DNA from: Novosphingobium sp. UBA6272
GTDB lineage: Bacteria; Pseudomonadota; Alphaproteobacteria; Sphingomonadales; Sphingomonadaceae
Assembly: GCF_002440635.1 (NCBI RefSeq)
Contig: NZ_DJUW01000003.1
Span: forward strand, 181,177 to 217,273
Length of the DNA stretch: 36,097 bases
Direction of reading: 5' to 3'
A program made the translations under genes and the position numbers. Below, in pieces: positions 33,345 to 36,097 of the stretch (its first letter is position 1; each line of letters starts with the position of its first letter). The notes below the pieces were generated by a model that did no database searches, had not been told where the DNA came from, and saw only the letters and a list, made by a program, of their open reading frames with translations.

Positions 33345-33674
33345 TCAGTCTTCCGAGATTTCCCGAACCTCTGCCTCGCTGATCGGGCGAAGGAATTCGA
33401 CGCCCGCGCGCGAATCGCGGACCCAGCGGACCACGGCCTGGATCGTCCAGTCCGAAGTCACTGCAATTCCGACAAACATTCCGGTGCGCAGCCAGGCCGC
33501 GTCGCATTCCAGCGCGCAACCGAACGTGGAAACGTCGCGAATCCGGGCTTTGGAGCGATCGCCGTGGCTGGAGCGGATAGTGGCCCGGCTGTGCGCGAAC
33601 AGCCGTGCAACGCGGCGAGTTTGCGGTCGCGCCGGTCGGCTCGAGACACTTTCCAGTTTCAACTTTGCGGCCAC
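33345..33674 (-). CDS. Single-domain PilZ protein (probable c-di-GMP receptor)
   Basis: 109 residues from the GTG at 33674, chosen because AAAGGGG stands about six bases upstream on the minus strand; a TTG at 33692 is an in-frame alternative without a good ribosome-binding site. The PilZ hallmark residues are both present: RRVAR (Arg20 and Arg24) and DVSTFG (Asp47, Ser49, Gly52), then a beta barrel ending in VRWVRDSRAGVEFLRPI. PilZ domains bind cyclic di-GMP and change motility, polysaccharide synthesis or cell-cycle processes through a partner. No other domain is attached, so the partner is unknown. It ends convergently with rpmE. Confidence 0.85.
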   Translation of the reverse strand: MAAKLKLESVSSRPARPQTRRVARLFAHSRATIRSSHGDRSKARIRDVSTFGCALECDAAWLRTGMFVGIAVTSDWTIQAVVRWVRDSRAGVEFLRPISEAEVREISED

Positions 33675-33871
33675 AGGTTTCCCCTTTCCCAAGGACCAAT
33701 ACCTGGCAGCCTAGATAGGCACGGTTAACAAACCGCTCGTGTTTGGAAAATCTTTGCCGCGTCGGGCCTGCGCATTGGGCAGGTCGGGATCGCGCAGTTT
33801 TCCCTTCCAATCCGCCAGAGGTTGTGCAAAGGCGCGCGCCTGCAATGACTGCCGCCAGGCAGCATGGCCGT

Positions 33872-33949
33872 GGCGATCGTAGCTCAGTTGGTTAGAGCGC
33901 CGGTTTGTGGTACCGGAGGTCGTGGGTTCGAACCCCATCGATCGCCCCA
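33872..33949 (+). tRNA. tRNA-His(GUG)
   Basis: Acceptor GCGATCG (33873-33879) pairs with CGATCGC (33939-33945), followed by discriminator C and encoded CCA (33947-33949). The base before the acceptor is G, the G-1 identity element of histidine tRNA, pairing with C73; in alphaproteobacteria it may be absent or added later. The anticodon loop TTGTGGT between stems CCGGT and ACCGG gives anticodon GTG (33907-33909). Confidence 0.97.
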
Positions 33950-34062
33950 TTTCTCCTTTGCGTTGAGTCAATGCGGATTGCACCGCCAAACTCCACTTGG
34001 CGCTTGCCGCAAAGGGGCGCTCCTGCCAAAGCGTGGCGCAGATTCTTCCAAACGCTGGGTCC

Positions 34063-34794
34063 ATGCACGGCTACGCCAATCCTGCCCGTTTTCTGCGCCT
34101 TGCGCGCATTCTGACCGGGCCTTTTCTCATCGCCGGGATAGCGCTGTCGCTTGCGGCAGCGGCTTGGGGGCTGTTCGGTGCCCCGGCAGAGCGCTTGCAA
34201 GGAGATTCGGTGCGCATCCTGTTCATCCACGTCCCCGCCGCCTGGCTCGGGATGGGGGGATGGACCGCGATTGCCCTTGCCAGCATGGCAGAACTGGTCT
34301 GGCGCCATCCGCTCGCCGGAATCGCGGCCCGCGCGATTGCCCTGCCCGGGGCGGTCTTTGCCTTGCTGTGCCTGGTTACAGGCTCGCTGTGGGGCCGTCC
34401 CGCCTGGGGCACCTGGTGGGTGTGGGATGGGCGGCTGACCTCGATGCTGGTGCTGTTTTTCCTCTATTGCGCCTACATAGCGCTGGCCGATGCCGCCAAC
34501 CGTGACGGCGAAAACGGATCGCGGCTGCCGGCCATTTTCGGACTGGTTGGCGCGGTCAATATTCCGATCATCCACTATTCGGTGCTGTGGTGGAACAGCC
34601 TGCACCAGCCGCCCTCGATCTCGATGGGCAAGAGCGAGATGGCCCCGGCCTTCCTCTATGGGCTGCTTGCCGCGACGATCGGTTTCTCGTTGATCTTCGG
34701 GGCGGTGGTGCTGATGCGGATGCGCGCGATACTGGCCAATGCTCAGGCCGAAGCCCGCCTGCGGCGCCGCGCGATGGAGGCAGTTGATGTATGA
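34063..34794 (+). CDS. ccmC: Cytochrome c maturation protein CcmC (heme transporter)
   Basis: 243 residues from the ATG at 34063; an earlier frame start lies close to the tRNA and is not used. It is an inner-membrane protein with six hydrophobic segments that presents heme to CcmE in system I cytochrome c biogenesis. Seen: HVPAAW with His56, the tryptophan-rich heme motif WGTWWVWD at 115-122, and the second heme-ligand histidine His181 in WWNSLHQ. It overlaps ccmD by 8 bases. The ABC genes ccmA and ccmB, which often precede ccmC, are not here; tRNA-His lies directly upstream. Confidence 0.97.
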   Translation: MHGYANPARFLRLARILTGPFLIAGIALSLAAAAWGLFGAPAERLQGDSVRILFIHVPAAWLGMGGWTAIALASMAELVWRHPLAGIAARAIALPGAVFALLCLVTGSLWGRPAWGTWWVWDGRLTSMLVLFFLYCAYIALADAANRDGENGSRLPAIFGLVGAVNIPIIHYSVLWWNSLHQPPSISMGKSEMAPAFLYGLLAATIGFSLIFGAVVLMRMRAILANAQAEARLRRRAMEAVDV

Positions 34795-34927
34795 GGGCCT
34801 GAACCACTGGGGCTTTGTGATCGCCTCCTATGCGATCGGGTTGGGCGGTACGGCGCTGCTGATCTTGCACAGCCTGCTGACCATGCGCCGGGCCGAAGCC
34901 CGCCGTGACCGGGCCCGCGAACAATGA
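34787..34927 (+). CDS. ccmD: Heme exporter protein CcmD
   Basis: 46 residues, beginning MYEGLNHWGFVIASYAIG. It is a small single-span membrane protein that stabilises CcmC-CcmE and helps release holo-CcmE. One transmembrane helix (about 9-28) is followed by a basic tail RRAEARRDRAREQ, as typical for CcmD. It starts within the last codons of ccmC and ends in an ATGA overlap with ccmE, which fixes the identity by position as well. Confidence 0.93.
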   Translation: MYEGLNHWGFVIASYAIGLGGTALLILHSLLTMRRAEARRDRAREQ

Positions 34928-35382
34928 GCGGCGCGATCAAGGCCAAGCACCAGCGGCTGGTGCTGGTGCTGATCGCGCTGGCGGCGCTGATCGGTGCCGG
35001 ACTGCTGGCGGCCTGGTCGCTGCGCAGCCAGGCCTCGTTCTTCTATCTGCCTGCCGAGATGGCCGCCAAGCCGCCTGAGCCCGACCGGGCGGTGCGCCTC
35101 GGCGGGATGGTTGAGGCGGGCTCGCTTAAGACCGATCCGGATGGTGTGACGATCCGCTTCGTCGTGGGCGACGGCAAGGCCCGCATCCCGGTGATGTTCA
35201 AGGGGATCGTGCCTGACCTGTTCAAGGAAAACTCGGGCGTGGTGGCCGAGGGCAAGCGGGCTGCCGATGGCACCTTCGTCGCTGACAATCTCCTCGCCAA
35301 GCATGACGAGAAATATGTGCCGCGCGAAATGAAGGAAATGACCGAGGCTCAGGCTCGGCAGACCGTGGAAGTAACCAAGTGA
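34924..35382 (+). CDS. ccmE: Cytochrome c maturation heme chaperone CcmE
   Basis: 152 residues. An N-terminal membrane anchor (about 10-33) precedes a periplasmic OB-fold domain with VRLGGMVEAGS and VPDLFKE. The heme-binding motif LAKHDEKYVP contains His127, which forms the covalent heme bond, and Tyr131, the axial ligand. CcmE takes heme from CcmC-CcmD and hands it to the CcmF-CcmH ligase. ATG overlaps the ccmD stop and the TGA overlaps the ccmF GTG (GTGA). Confidence 0.97.
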   Translation: MSGAIKAKHQRLVLVLIALAALIGAGLLAAWSLRSQASFFYLPAEMAAKPPEPDRAVRLGGMVEAGSLKTDPDGVTIRFVVGDGKARIPVMFKGIVPDLFKENSGVVAEGKRAADGTFVADNLLAKHDEKYVPREMKEMTEAQARQTVEVTK

Positions 35383-36097
35383 TCGCCAGTCTCGGTCTTG
35401 CGGCGCTTTGGTTCGCGGCAACGCTGGCGCTGTTGCAGCTGGCCGCCGGGGCCATGTCGGTTCGCCAGCCAGGCCATCCGCTGACCACACTGGTCCGCCC
35501 GCTGGCGGTGGTGCAGGGCGCGCTGGTTTCGATCGCCTTTGCCGCGCTGGTCTGGGTGTTCTGCGTCACCGATCTGTCGGTGCTGCTGGTCGCCAAGAAC
35601 TCGCACTCGGCCAAGCCGTTCCTCTACAAGTTTGCCGGAGCCTGGGGGAACCATGAAGGCTCAATGCTGCTGTGGGTGATGGTGATGGGCCTCTCAGGCG
35701 GGTTCCTCGCCCTGGTCGAAAAGCGCCTGCCCGAGCGGACCATGCTGGCGACCCTGACTTCGCAGGCCTTTGTCAGTCTGGGGTTCTACGCTTTCCTGCT
35801 GCTTTCTTCGAACCCGTTTACGCGGATCGATCCGGTTCCGGCAGACGGCATGGGCCTCAACCCGCTGCTGCAGGATCCCGGCCTCGCCTTCCACCCGCCG
35901 ACGCTCTATTTCGGCTATGTCGGATTGTCGGTGGCCTTCAGCTTTGCCGTCGGCGCGCTGCTGACCCGCGAGGTCGGACCCGCCTTTGCCCGGGCGATGC
36001 GGCCGTGGGTGCTGGGCGCCTGGATATTCCTGACAGTCGGTATCACTGCGGGTTCCTATTGGGCCTACTACGAGCTCGGCTGGGGCGGCTGGTGGTT
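35379..36097 (+). CDS. ccmF: Heme lyase subunit CcmF, 3' end outside the window
   Basis: The open frame from the GTG at 35379 (GTGA overlap with ccmE) continues to the window end without a stop, giving 239 codons of a protein usually about 650 residues long. Several membrane segments are visible. Family motifs: KFAGAWGNHEGSMLLWV, NPLLQDPGLAFHPPTLYFGYVG (conserved heme/His region) and, at the edge, the start of the tryptophan-rich WWD domain, ELGWGGWW. CcmF attaches heme to apocytochrome c together with CcmH. ccmH/ccmI would be expected further right. Confidence 0.96.
   Translation, partial: MIASLGLAALWFAATLALLQLAAGAMSVRQPGHPLTTLVRPLAVVQGALVSIAFAALVWVFCVTDLSVLLVAKNSHSAKPFLYKFAGAWGNHEGSMLLWVMVMGLSGGFLALVEKRLPERTMLATLTSQAFVSLGFYAFLLLSSNPFTRIDPVPADGMGLNPLLQDPGLAFHPPTLYFGYVGLSVAFSFAVGALLTREVGPAFARAMRPWVLGAWIFLTVGITAGSYWAYYELGWGGWW

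Noticed and set aside
33286..33810. 174-codon minus-strand frame around the PilZ gene
   Set aside because: Different frame from the PilZ protein, runs through the terminator, and has no recognisable domain.

Overview
The window is a stretch of core chromosome from an alphaproteobacterium, most likely a member of the Sphingomonadales (Novosphingobium, Sphingomonas or Erythrobacter type). The evidence is high GC content (roughly 65% in most genes), a DivL-type cell-cycle pseudokinase beside ahcY, alphaproteobacterial AddAB in place of RecBCD, and a bamA-skp-fabZ cluster without the usual lpxD, lpxA and lpxB genes, as expected for bacteria that carry glycosphingolipids instead of LPS. I see no insertion sequence, prophage, CRISPR array or defence island. 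The genus is an inference.

Left part (1-12640, + strand): the 3' part of ahcY, then an unbroken chain of six overlapping genes: divL, tsaE, amgK, murU, addB, addA. trxA follows with its own likely promoter. The chain joins a cell-cycle regulator, a tRNA t6A modification factor, two enzymes of peptidoglycan sugar recycling and the double-strand-break repair nuclease/helicase.

Middle (12640-21290): a minus-strand operon argJ - GST - inositol-monophosphatase-like gene; a plus-strand exported protein with TonB C-terminal-like domains; a minus-strand pair rlmB - lipoprotein gene; tRNA-Tyr(GUA) on the minus strand; then a plus-strand lipid operon of a FabH-like ketoacyl synthase, psd and pssA. A small membrane protein gene on the opposite strand overlaps the end of pssA.

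Right part (21290-36097): rpsB-tsf behind a structured leader and closed by a strong intrinsic terminator; then pyrH-frr-uppS-cdsA-dxr-rseP-bamA-skp-fabZ, the classic translation/isoprenoid/phospholipid/outer-membrane assembly cluster; rpmE, sharing a bidirectional terminator with a convergent single-domain PilZ gene; tRNA-His(GUG); and the start of a cytochrome c maturation operon, ccmC-ccmD-ccmE-ccmF, with ccmF cut by the window end.

The gene content is essentially housekeeping. No clearly new biological system was found. The points most worth a second look are the tyrosine in place of the phospho-acceptor histidine in DivL, the rpsB leader structure, the missing lpx genes, the two-fold TonB-like protein with paired cysteines, the FabH-like synthase in front of the phosphatidylethanolamine genes, and a local GC dip inside rseP.
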